64,000 bases of DNA, taken from NCBI GenBank assembly GCA_029228645.1, contig JAPTHR010000004.1, forward strand, positions 186,001 to 250,000. The letters run 5' to 3'. The notes under the pieces are model-generated. The model saw only the letters and a program-made list of their open reading frames with translations. It did no database searches and was not told the origin of the DNA. This DNA comes from Gammaproteobacteria bacterium Milos-ODIII6 (GTDB lineage Bacteria; Pseudomonadota; Gammaproteobacteria; Chromatiales; Chromatiaceae). The position numbers and the translations under genes are program-made. Shown piece after piece: positions 35,302-42,873 of this stretch; within the stretch, counting starts at the first letter, position 1; every line of letters begins with the position of its first letter.

Positions 35302-36369
35302 ATGGAAAACGACATCTGGCGCTGGCTGGCGGACGAATCCGCACTGCAACAATTGATGGCCGGTCAATCCACCATCATGCTGTTATTGATCATCGTGGTG
35401 TGTATCGCGATGCTCTCCAAGGGCGCGGACTGGATGATCGATGGCGTGGTCGACCTCGCATCCCGCACCGGCATGCCCAAGATCGTGATCGGCGCCACCG
35501 TGGTGTCGCTCGGCACCACCCTGCCGGAAGCCTTCGTTTCGGTGATGGCCGCCTACATGGGCAACCCCGGTTTGGCTCTCGGCAACGGCGTGGGATCGAT
35601 CATCGCCGATACCGGCCTGATCTTCGGCCTGACCTGCTTGCTGGTGGCAGTGCCGGTCAACCGTTTCATCCTCAACCGCACCGGGTGGGTCCAGTTCAGC
35701 TCCGCGAGCCTGTTGGTCCTGATCGCAATCGGCGCCTTGCTGATGACCCCCGAGGGTGCAGAGCCCTTTCTTCCACGTTCGGTTGGTTTCTTCTTCCTCG
35801 GCCTGCTGGCTCTCTATCTCTACATGACCTACCGCTGGGCACGCGGTAGCGGGGAAACCGGCAATGGCGAAGCCGCCCTGCCCAGCGAAGACGAGCTGAT
35901 GAGTCTCGGGCGGGCCTGGCTGTTGGTGATCGGTGGCCTGCTGCTGGTCATTCTCGGTGCGCGCGTGCTGGTGCCGGCCGCCTCCGAGATCGCCATTCGA
36001 CTGAGCGTTCCGGAAGATGTCATAGCGGCCACCATGGTGGCCTTCGGCACTTCGCTGCCGGAACTGATGACCGCCATCGCCGCGGTGCGCAAGGGCCACC
36101 CGGAAATCACGGTGGGCAACATCGTCGGCGCCGACGTACTCAATGTGCTGTTCGTGATCGGCGCCGCCGCCGTAGCGGCCCCCCTGGCGATACCCGCCAA
36201 TTTCTACTACTTCCACTTTCCAGCGATGCTGATCATCCTGCTTTCCTTCCGCATTTTCATCAGCATGAACAAGGGCGTGTTCCATCGCTGGCAGGGGGTG
36301 TGGCTGCTTGGCGTATACCTGATCTACATTATCCTGCAGTACGCATTGAACATTGGAGCGGCACATTGA
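35302..36369 (+). CDS. CaCA-family cation/sodium or proton antiporter (YrbG-like)
   Basis: The 355-residue membrane protein has the two alpha repeats of the calcium/cation antiporter family: IGATVVSLGTTLPEAFVS (first) and AATMVAFGTSLPELMTA (second), each followed by a GN(G/I)VG(S/A)xxxx(T/N) segment. About ten hydrophobic helices surround a polar loop (GNGEAALPSEDELM) in the middle. It should exchange calcium or another cation for sodium or protons; the ion is not determined by sequence. A clear GGGGAGCAGG ribosome site precedes the ATG. It is divergent from the P-type ATPase and coupled to the universal stress gene. Confidence 0.92.
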   Translation: MENDIWRWLADESALQQLMAGQSTIMLLLIIVVCIAMLSKGADWMIDGVVDLASRTGMPKIVIGATVVSLGTTLPEAFVSVMAAYMGNPGLALGNGVGSIIADTGLIFGLTCLLVAVPVNRFILNRTGWVQFSSASLLVLIAIGALLMTPEGAEPFLPRSVGFFFLGLLALYLYMTYRWARGSGETGNGEAALPSEDELMSLGRAWLLVIGGLLLVILGARVLVPAASEIAIRLSVPEDVIAATMVAFGTSLPELMTAIAAVRKGHPEITVGNIVGADVLNVLFVIGAAAVAAPLAIPANFYYFHFPAMLIILLSFRIFISMNKGVFHRWQGVWLLGVYLIYIILQYALNIGAAH

Positions 36370-37295
36370 ACAGCACCAGCCCCCTCAAAATCCTGCTGGC
36401 GACCGATGGTTCCGACACCGCGCTTGCCGCCACCGACTTCCTCATGGGTCTGCCCCTTCCGACGAAGACCGAAGCCACCGTGATGACCGTGCTCAAATCG
36501 CTGCTTCGGGAAGAGGAAATGGCCGAGCTCGACGAGGAACAGCAGGAGCTCTACGAAAAGGTAAGCCACGAGACCAACAGCGAGGCGCAGCAACTGCTCG
36601 ACACCGAAGCGCAACGACTGCAGAACAGCGGCATCCACACCCGCACCCTGGTCCGGTCCGGCCACCCGGCCGAGGAAATTCTGCGCGAGGCGAGCGATGG
36701 CCGTTACGACATCATCGTTGTTGGTTCACATGGCACGCACGACCCCAAGCGGTTTCTTCTCGGCGGAACATCCGATCGGGTATTCGAATATGCGCCCTGC
36801 TCGGTACTGATCGTGAAACCGGCATCCGACGAGGCAGACAGCGACAGCCACCTGCGCATCCTCCTCGGCTATGACGACTCCCCACCGGCGCGCGCCGCGG
36901 TGGAACTGCTCGCTGCGCTGCCCCTCCCCGAAAACACCCGCCTGAAGGCGGTCACCGCGCTGCCGCTGATCAAGATGTTCCGCCAGGATGTGCGCCAACA
37001 GCTGAACTGGATCTGGAAGCAGAAGCAAACGCTTGCGCAGCAGGCCCTGGAACGGCTGAAAAAAGAGGTCGACTGGAAGAACGTGGACGTCAGCACCGAG
37101 CTGCTTGAGACCAAGGACGTGGCCTCGGCACTGCTGGAACAGGCAGAGGCGTTTAACAGCGACCTGATGGTGATCGGCAACAAGGGCAAGACAAGCTTTG
37201 AACGCTTTCTGCTCGGTTCGGTAACCGCCAAGGTGACGCACCATGCACCCTGTTCGGTGCTCGCGGTCCGGCAGCCCGAAACCGACCGCACCTAA
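36366..37295 (+). CDS. Tandem universal stress protein
   Basis: The 309-residue protein consists of two UspA domains. The first (from KILLATDGSDTALAATDFL) ends with VVGSHGTHDPKRFLLGGTSD, the second (from RILLGYDDSPPARAAVELL) with VIGNKGKTSFERFLLGSVTA, both containing the ATP-binding glycine loop followed by GS or GT(S/V). Such proteins bind ATP and support survival under stress. The start is TTG at 36366, within the antiporter stop, with GGAG at 36355-36358, so the stress protein is translationally coupled to the antiporter. Its stop overlaps the convergent peptidase stop. Confidence 0.9.
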   Translation: MNSTSPLKILLATDGSDTALAATDFLMGLPLPTKTEATVMTVLKSLLREEEMAELDEEQQELYEKVSHETNSEAQQLLDTEAQRLQNSGIHTRTLVRSGHPAEEILREASDGRYDIIVVGSHGTHDPKRFLLGGTSDRVFEYAPCSVLIVKPASDEADSDSHLRILLGYDDSPPARAAVELLAALPLPENTRLKAVTALPLIKMFRQDVRQQLNWIWKQKQTLAQQALERLKKEVDWKNVDVSTELLETKDVASALLEQAEAFNSDLMVIGNKGKTSFERFLLGSVTAKVTHHAPCSVLAVRQPETDRT

Positions 37296-38185
37296 ACCCG
37301 GCTGAGAAAGCCGCGAATGAGCGGCTTGGCAAAGCGCCGCAGCAAGGCCTCGAATTCACCCCCGCGGATGGAACCCTGCCCGCGCGCCGGGCGCTGGCGT
37401 CTGCCTGCGCCGGCATCACCGGAAACGTGGCTTGCCGACGCCCTGGGCTCATCTTTTCGGGTGATCGCCCCGGTCACCCCTGAGACGGTCTTCATACCCA
37501 CAGCCATTGCCGCTGTGCCACCACGCATCCACGGCCAGACCGTCAACACGCTCGACAGGGATGCCGCCGCGTAGGTCATGGAGCAGGCGAAAAGAATGCG
37601 TTGCGCCGATTCCCTCTGCTCGGGCCGGATGTAGCCCGCCTCGAGCATCGGCATCGCACGTTTGAAGCTGGCGTCCATTTCGGTCGGCAGGGCCGCCAGC
37701 TGAGCCGCCGCACTCGTACCGAGCATCGCCAAAGCGCTGCCGCCAACGATGGTCGGGGGCAGGGAACGTCGCGTCAGCAGATAGGTCACCGGCACCGCGA
37801 TGAACAGGACGGTACCGACCTCCCCGGTCACCTGGGCAACACGAGCCAGGCTGGTACGCAATTCGAACGGCGGGTAACCCTCCGCATGCTGCAAGGCGTG
37901 CGCGGCTTCGTGCGCCGCCGTGACCACGGCCGTCAGACTGCGGCGGTCCATGTTGTGGCGCGACAGCCGCACGGCACGCGCATGCGGGTCGTAATGATCG
38001 CCGCGGTCGGTGACTTCCAGCTGCACCCCGTGCAGGCCGTGCTGATCGAGTATCTCGCGCGCCACCGCTCCCGCGGAGGCGGGCAGATCCTGCTCCTGGT
38101 CGTGCTCTCGCAGCACCCGGTTGACCCAGACGCGGGGACCAAGGATCAGCCCGAGGGCAGGCAACAACAATACGAAGGGGTGCAT
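37292..38185 (-). CDS. Membrane zinc peptidase (YugP-like)
   Basis: The 297-residue protein has an N-terminal hydrophobic anchor and the zinc-site motif VVTAAHEAAHALQHAEGY. Two further membrane segments (about residues 120-160) and the AGYIRPEQRESAQRILFACSMTYAA block follow, a layout shared with the neutral zinc metallopeptidase family that includes Bacillus YugP. The C-terminal tail (about 240-297) is basic, rich in Gly/Arg and variable. Its substrate is unknown. It follows the PHA-region protein on the same strand, ten bases away. Confidence 0.85.
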   Translation of the reverse strand: MHPFVLLLPALGLILGPRVWVNRVLREHDQEQDLPASAGAVAREILDQHGLHGVQLEVTDRGDHYDPHARAVRLSRHNMDRRSLTAVVTAAHEAAHALQHAEGYPPFELRTSLARVAQVTGEVGTVLFIAVPVTYLLTRRSLPPTIVGGSALAMLGTSAAAQLAALPTEMDASFKRAMPMLEAGYIRPEQRESAQRILFACSMTYAAASLSSVLTVWPWMRGGTAAMAVGMKTVSGVTGAITRKDEPRASASHVSGDAGAGRRQRPARGQGSIRGGEFEALLRRFAKPLIRGFLSRV

Positions 38186-38195
38186 GCCGCGATCC

Positions 38196-38474
38196 TCAGG
38201 CGCTCAGTTGCTTGTCCAGCTCCTCGTTGAGGGTCTGCTCGACTTTCCCTTTCAAAGCGCTGAGCAACATCCCCAGCTTGACCTCGACGTCCAGGTCCGA
38301 CTCCCGCACCGTGATCTTCCCTGAGGCTCCCGTTCGGGAAAAAACCAGTGCCGAACCTTCCCAGTGGTATTCGGCATCCAGATCCTTCTGCAGTTTTTGC
38401 GCGATCGTCTCGACTTTCTCACAGGCCTTCTTCTGGCCCATCGAATGTTTCCGCTTGATCTTGATCATTGCCAT
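38196..38474 (-). CDS. Polyhydroxyalkanoic-acid-system family protein
   Basis: This 92-residue protein matches the small PHA_gran_rgn family: KIKRKHSMGQKKACEKVETI, LDAEYHWEGSALVFSRTGASG, and LGMLLSALKGKVEQTLNEEL. Members are named for genes next to polyhydroxyalkanoate granule clusters and their function is unproven; no PHA gene is present in this window. It is basic at the start and soluble. It sits between the HMA2-type and peptidase genes on the same strand. Confidence 0.85.
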   Translation of the reverse strand: MAMIKIKRKHSMGQKKACEKVETIAQKLQKDLDAEYHWEGSALVFSRTGASGKITVRESDLDVEVKLGMLLSALKGKVEQTLNEELDKQLSA

Positions 38475-38551
38475 TTGTGTCTATCCCCATGCCCGCTTAT
38501 GCGGGCCATTGACCCCACCATCCGGTTCGACCGGAACACAACACCTGGCGA

Positions 38552-39061
38552 TCATTCGCCGGACGGTGAATCAGGTGAGTCGTGCGCATCGGCTGAATTG
38601 CCCGGCCCCTTTTCGATCAGCCCGAAGGCGTACCAGAAGAACGAAAACGCCGGCATCATGATCTGGCCACGCAGCAATTGCGCGACGCCCAGGCTGAACA
38701 GTACCAGGAACGCCAGGGTGCGCATGTCCACGCCACCGCCGCTGGCCCCGGCCAGGAGTTTATCGACGTTGGCGAAACCTGTGCGCACCACCGCCAGATT
38801 ATCGCGCGGCCCGGCCGGCGCCTGGGGCTCAGCCAATATCTCCCCGCCGGCATGCGCCACCCGCTCGGCCAACTGCCCGGCATCCAGCAGCGGATGCTCG
38901 ACCACCAGGCTGCCCGTGGCCTCGCGCAGGTCGAGCATTTCGATATCCGGCTGCTGTGAAAACTGCTCGACAAATGCAGCCAGTCCAGCCCTGTCCAGGG
39001 GACGGTCAAAGGCGCGCAGTCGGGTTCGGCCGTCGATCTGATGCGCAATAACGAACCTCAA
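38552..39061 (-). CDS. HMA2-domain membrane protein
   Basis: The 169-residue protein begins with a ferredoxin-like HMA2 domain (VIAHQIDGRTRLRAF, then DIEMLDLREATGSLVVEH) that lacks the CxxC metal site of ordinary heavy-metal-associated domains. It ends with two hydrophobic segments (TLAFLVLFSLGVAQLLRG and MPAFSFFWYAFGLI). Its ATG overlaps the stop of the DUF5132 gene by four bases. HMA2 and DUF5132 genes often occur next to P-type ATPases, and the ATPase about 3.5 kb away carries a related N-terminal domain. The function of the family is not established. Confidence 0.82.
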   Translation of the reverse strand: MRFVIAHQIDGRTRLRAFDRPLDRAGLAAFVEQFSQQPDIEMLDLREATGSLVVEHPLLDAGQLAERVAHAGGEILAEPQAPAGPRDNLAVVRTGFANVDKLLAGASGGGVDMRTLAFLVLFSLGVAQLLRGQIMMPAFSFFWYAFGLIEKGPGNSADAHDSPDSPSGE

Positions 39062-39408
39062 TGCCGGACCGCCTCCTCCCCCGGGTGCTCTTGCGAAGGC
39101 GCATCCATGGATTCCGCTTCCGCTGCCTGTGCCTCTTCTTCCGCCTGGGCCTGCGCCGCAGCCACCCGTTCCGCACGCATTTCCGCCTGCGTCTCGGCAA
39201 CCAGGTCTTCCATCATTTCCCCGGCCTCGTCGACCACTTCACGGGCCCGTTCATAGGTACGCAGGCCGGCCTTCAGTGCGGTCCGAGCCATTGGCTTGAC
39301 CACCGGGGCCAAAGCGCTCACCAGCACCGGCACCAGCACGGCGGCCCCTACCCCCAGGGCAACGCCCTTGGCCAGGTCATTCCGTAACAGCTCTTCCCAT
39401 CGAATCAT
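39058..39408 (-). CDS. DUF5132-type protein
   Basis: The 116-residue protein starts MIRWEELLRNDLAKGV at ATG 39408 with a strong AAGGAGG ribosome site. It has one hydrophobic, glycine/alanine/valine-rich helix (ALGVGAAVLVPVLVSALAP) and then KPMARTALKAGLRTYERAR, leading into a long acidic Ala/Glu-rich helix. This matches DUF5132 proteins, which accompany HMA2 proteins and P-type ATPases in many environmental bacteria. The ATGA overlap with the HMA2 gene supports one operon. A role in assembling or regulating the cation pump is inference. Confidence 0.8.
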   Translation of the reverse strand: MIRWEELLRNDLAKGVALGVGAAVLVPVLVSALAPVVKPMARTALKAGLRTYERAREVVDEAGEMMEDLVAETQAEMRAERVAAAQAQAEEEAQAAEAESMDAPSQEHPGEEAVRH

Positions 39409-39546
39409 TACGCCCTCCTTCAGAATCCGATCAAGCGGGTACGCTTCGTACGCCATCAATTTACACCATACCCAATGGTTTGACGCACAGAAACGCGTTT
39501 TCCGCGAGGGGCAAATGTCGCGCCGTCCGCGTTGAAGTCCTGGTTC

Positions 39547-40506
39547 TCATGCCAGGACCTGGTTGCGGGGATGCCCCTGCAGGAAACCCTCGATATTTGC
39601 CAGGGTCTGTTCGACCACGTTCTGACGCGCCTGGCGCCCCGCCCAGGCGGTGTGCGGGGTGAGAATCAGATTGGGGATGTCACCCGCCAGCAGGGGATGA
39701 TCGGCAGGTGGCGGCTCCCGGTCGAGGACATCGATGGCGGCCCCGCCGATGGTCCCGTCACGCAGCGCATCGGCCAGGGCGCGATTGTCCACCACCGCTC
39801 CTCGCGCGGCGTTCACCAGCAGCGCATGCGGCTGCATCAGCGCCAAGTGGCGCGCATCGATCAGGTGCTCGGTATTGGGCGCGAGCGGTACGTGCAGGGT
39901 CACCACATCGGCGCGTTGCAGGAGTTCCTCCAGCGGCATCCGCCCGGGTGCCGGCTCTCCACCGGGGCGCTGCGAAATCAGGACCTCCATCCCAAAGGCG
40001 CGCGCGAGGCGCTCCACGCCGTGCCCCAATTCGCCATAGCCCACGATGCCGAGAGTCATACCCCGCAGTTCCCGAACCGGGTAGTCGAGCAGGCAGAACT
40101 GCGGGCTGCGGCTCCAGTCGCCGCGTCGGACCGCGGCGTTGTATTCCAGCAGGCGGGTGTGGTGCGCCAGGATCATCGCCATCACGTGCTGCGCGACGCT
40201 GTCGGTGGCATAGGCGCGCACATTGCTGACCACGACTCCCAATTCGGAGGCGGTCGCAAGGTCGACGTTGTTGGTGCCGGTCGCGGTCAGGCAGATCAGA
40301 CGCAGCCTGGGTAGTGCCCTGAGTATCGGCTCGTCCAAGACGACCTTGTTGAGCACCACCACCTGCGCATCACCGATATGCGCGATGCGCTCCTCCTGTG
40401 CGGTGGCATCGAAGAATCGCCATGCCGGCAGACAGGACTTCAAGCCAGACAGGTCCAGGTCCGCCGGGTGCAGGCTGGCGAGATCGAGAACGACGCCGCT
40501 GGTCAT
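39547..40506 (-). CDS. D-2-hydroxyacid dehydrogenase (hydroxypyruvate/glycerate type)
   Basis: The 319-residue NAD(P)-dependent enzyme has the substrate-binding segment TATGTNNVDLATASELG, the nucleotide loop GIVGYGELGHGVERLARAFG, VVTLHVPLAPNTEHLI, VNAARGAVVDNRALADAL with the arginine, the glutamate in VLDREPPP, and the catalytic histidine in LILTPHTAWA. The TPHTAWAG ending is typical of the hydroxypyruvate reductase / glycerate dehydrogenase (HprA) group. It should interconvert a 2-keto and a D-2-hydroxy acid, with glycerate the likely one. It has no operon partner. Confidence 0.88.
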   Translation of the reverse strand: MTSGVVLDLASLHPADLDLSGLKSCLPAWRFFDATAQEERIAHIGDAQVVVLNKVVLDEPILRALPRLRLICLTATGTNNVDLATASELGVVVSNVRAYATDSVAQHVMAMILAHHTRLLEYNAAVRRGDWSRSPQFCLLDYPVRELRGMTLGIVGYGELGHGVERLARAFGMEVLISQRPGGEPAPGRMPLEELLQRADVVTLHVPLAPNTEHLIDARHLALMQPHALLVNAARGAVVDNRALADALRDGTIGGAAIDVLDREPPPADHPLLAGDIPNLILTPHTAWAGRQARQNVVEQTLANIEGFLQGHPRNQVLA

Positions 40507-40638
40507 GTTGAGCCTCCAATCTCCATCTCAGGAATCCACCGCCTGAGTAGCACTGACCATCCCCACAGCGGTCACGAAGTTGTCATTTGGATTCCCTAGG
40601 GTGCCCAGAACAAAAATACCAAGTCAGGGGATCTCATC

Positions 40639-42271
40639 ATGTACCGTAAGTCCTTGCGGCGCCACCTGCTGGCGCTCACCGTCTCTTTGTCGCTGGGTTC
40701 GGCCGCAACCCATGCCGTGCCAATGCTCGTCTTCGAGGAAGTCTGGGCAGAGACCGGCGCCGGCGCCGAGATCGTGGCAATCGATGCTGCCAACAACCGT
40801 GTTTTTTCGACCACGGGGAACGGAGTGGAGGCACGCCGACTCGAAGCGGAAGGCACATCTTCCGCGGGTTCCCTGGTAGGCACTTTTAACATCTCTAGCG
40901 GCGGGGTTAACAGCGTCGCGGTCAGGAACGGCATCCTGGCAATCGCCGTGGCGGCACCGACCGAGACAGACCCCGGTTCAGTCCTAATTCTACGATGCGA
41001 CGGTTGCCAACCCTGATAGCGCTCCGTCTCTTGCTTCGGTGACGGTGGGGGCTCTGCCGGACATGCTGACCTTCACACCCGACGGCGACAAGGTGCTGGT
41101 GGCCAACGAGGGTGAACCCAACGATGACTATTCGACCGACCCGGAAGGCTCGGTCAGCGTGATCGACATCGATACCAGCGGTGGCACTTTCAGCGCCGGC
41201 GTCACCTCGCTCGACTTCACTGCGTTCAATTCGAGAGAGGACGAAATCGAGGACGAAGGCGGACGCATCTTCGGGCCCAACGTCACCACCGGGGGTGATG
41301 CCACCGTGGCCCAGGACCTCGAGCCCGAGTACATCGCGGTCTCGCCGGACGGCAAGCAGGCTTTCGTCACGCTGCAGGAGAACAACGCAGTCGCGATCAT
41401 CGACCTCGAAACCAACACGATCAGCGATGTTCAGGGGCTGGGCTTCAAGGATCACGATCTGCCGGGTAATGAACTGGATGCCTCCAATCGTGACAATATC
41501 GATGGCAACCTGCAGAACTGGCCGGTGAAGGGCATGTACCAGCCGGACTCGATCGTCAGTTACACCGTTGATGGCGAGACCTACTACGTCACCGCCAACG
41601 AGGGTGACGCGCGCGACTATGTCGGCTACTCGGAGGAGGTGCGGGTCGAGGACCTCACCCTGGACTCAAGCGTGTTCTCCGACGCCACCCTGCAGGATGA
41701 GACCAACCTGGGACGCCTGAAGACAACAACGGCCAACGGCGATGCCGACGGCGACGGCCTGTTCGAGAAAATCTATGCCTACGGGGCACGTTCGATGTCC
41801 ATCTGGGATGCCCAGGGCGAACTGATTGGCGACACCGGCAGCACAATCGAGAGCGTGATCGCCACTATGTTCCCCGACCAGTGGGAAGAGGGACGCTCCG
41901 ACGACAAGGGCCCCGAACCGGAGGCACTGGAGGTGCTGGTCCTGAACGGGGTGCCCTACGCCCTTTTGGGCCTCGAGCGCGCAGATGGATTCATGGTGTT
42001 CGACATCAGCAACCCGACCAACCCGATCTACCTCGACTACATCTTCAACGACCGGGACGAGGCGCCTGAGGGCATCGACTTTGCCCTTATGGCGCCGATT
42101 CCTTCGCAGGGCCTGTACAACGACTGGGGGTACGTTGCGGTCGCCAACGAGGATTCCAACACCACCGTCCTGTACCGCGTCAGCCAGGTACCGGAAGCCT
42201 CCACCCTGGCGCTGCTGGGACTGGGATTGGGACTGGTATCGCTGCGCCGCAGAACGCAATCAAGAGCCTGA
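40639..42271 (+). pseudogene. Choice-of-anchor I / PEP-CTERM exported protein, interrupted by a frameshift
   Basis: The reading frame from ATG 40639 encodes a signal peptide (about residues 10-26) and the start of a beta-propeller, then ends at a TGA at 41014-41016. The next frame is open from before that stop through 42271 and contains LTFTPDGDKVLVANEGEPND and SVSVIDIDT, typical of choice-of-anchor I proteins. Removing one A at 40986/40987 restores FYDATVANPDSAPSLASV across the junction, so one inserted base explains the break. The end, VPEASTLALLGLGLGL plus SLRRR, is a PEP-CTERM sorting signal. It may be a true mutation or a sequencing error. If intact it would be an exported protein of about 540 residues. 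A strong terminator follows. Confidence 0.85.
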
Positions 42272-42306
42272 GTGGCAGGCGAACCATCCGGCGGACCGAG
42301 ACCGCC

Positions 42307-42343
42307 AATAAAAAACCGGCGCTCCGTGCGCCGGTTTTTTATT
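42307..42343. terminator. Strong bidirectional terminator
   Basis: A perfect 16-base-pair inverted repeat (AATAAAAAACCGGCGC and GCGCCGGTTTTTTATT) with the five-base loop TCCGT provides a GC stem and a T tract in both directions. It ends the choice-of-anchor I transcript and would also stop transcription coming from the right. Confidence 0.95.
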
Positions 42344-42398
42344 GCCTCGAGGCTGTCGACCCAGGCGATAAGCTTGCTACCAACCCTACCGGTTACTG

Positions 42399-42521
42399 TC
42401 AGCCGACCACGGCCAACAGCGTGGCCGCGGCTCCAACCAGAACCAGTCCCTCGACCAGCAAACGCACCAAGCTTACGCTCGGCGGGTTACTGAGCTCGTG
42501 TGCTGCACTCCTGACATCCAT
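42399..42521 (-). CDS. Possible 40-residue membrane peptide
   Basis: On the reverse strand an ATG at 42521 opens a 40-codon frame. It has a polar N-terminus (MDVRSAAHELSNPPSVS) and a single hydrophobic helix (LVEGLVLVGAAATLLAVVG) ending at TGA 42399. Hydrophobic helix and charge distribution are plausible for a small membrane protein, but there is no clear ribosome site and no recognised family. It is convergent with the strong terminator and divergent from the ribbon-helix-helix gene. Confidence 0.3.
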   Translation of the reverse strand: MDVRSAAHELSNPPSVSLVRLLVEGLVLVGAAATLLAVVG

Positions 42522-42565
42522 CCTACTGCTCCCTGAGCGGAAAAACCCGGTAAAACTTTACAATC

Positions 42566-42583
42566 ACAATGTATACACATTGT
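42566..42583. promoter_or_regulatory. Palindrome upstream of the ribbon-helix-helix gene
   Basis: ACAATGT and ACATTGT, separated by ATAC, form perfect seven-base arms in an unusually AT-rich patch; TTACAAT also occurs just before (42558-42564) and just after (42589-42594, TTACAA). The site lies about 50 bases before the ATG of the small ribbon-helix-helix protein, a natural place for an autoregulatory operator. Binding by that protein is inference. Confidence 0.5.
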
Positions 42584-42634
42584 ATGAGTTACAATATGGC
42601 ATAGAATTATGAAAAGTCAACGAAATCCTCCGAC

Positions 42635-42787
42635 ATGCCCAAGACAAAGATTCTCAACCTGCGGATCGATCCCGAACTCAAGAAAGCCGCCAGGAAGCTG
42701 GCCGATAAGGAGGATCGCTCCCTCTCCAACTGGGTTACCCGACTGATTCAACATGAAGTGGACAAGGCCGCGCGCCGCAAGTCCTGA
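42635..42787 (+). CDS. Small Arc-type ribbon-helix-helix DNA-binding protein
   Basis: The 50-residue frame from ATG 42635 reads [20 protein letters not shown] for the strand and first helix and [16 protein letters not shown] for the second, the pattern of Arc/MetJ-type ribbon-helix-helix repressors. Pro and Glu in RIDPEL and the SLSNWV turn are diagnostic. Antitoxins and plasmid-copy regulators share this fold, but no toxin gene is adjacent on either side, so it may be a stand-alone repressor. The palindrome at 42566-42583 is its likely operator. Confidence 0.75.
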   Translation: MPKTKILNLRIDPELKKAARKLADKEDRSLSNWVTRLIQHEVDKAARRKS

Positions 42788-42873
42788 ATCCAGCACCGCA
42801 AACGCGCTTACCGGCCCATCCCCTTTCGGTAGAATCCCGGTCAACACCCATTACGGCGCCGCCGGACCCAGCC

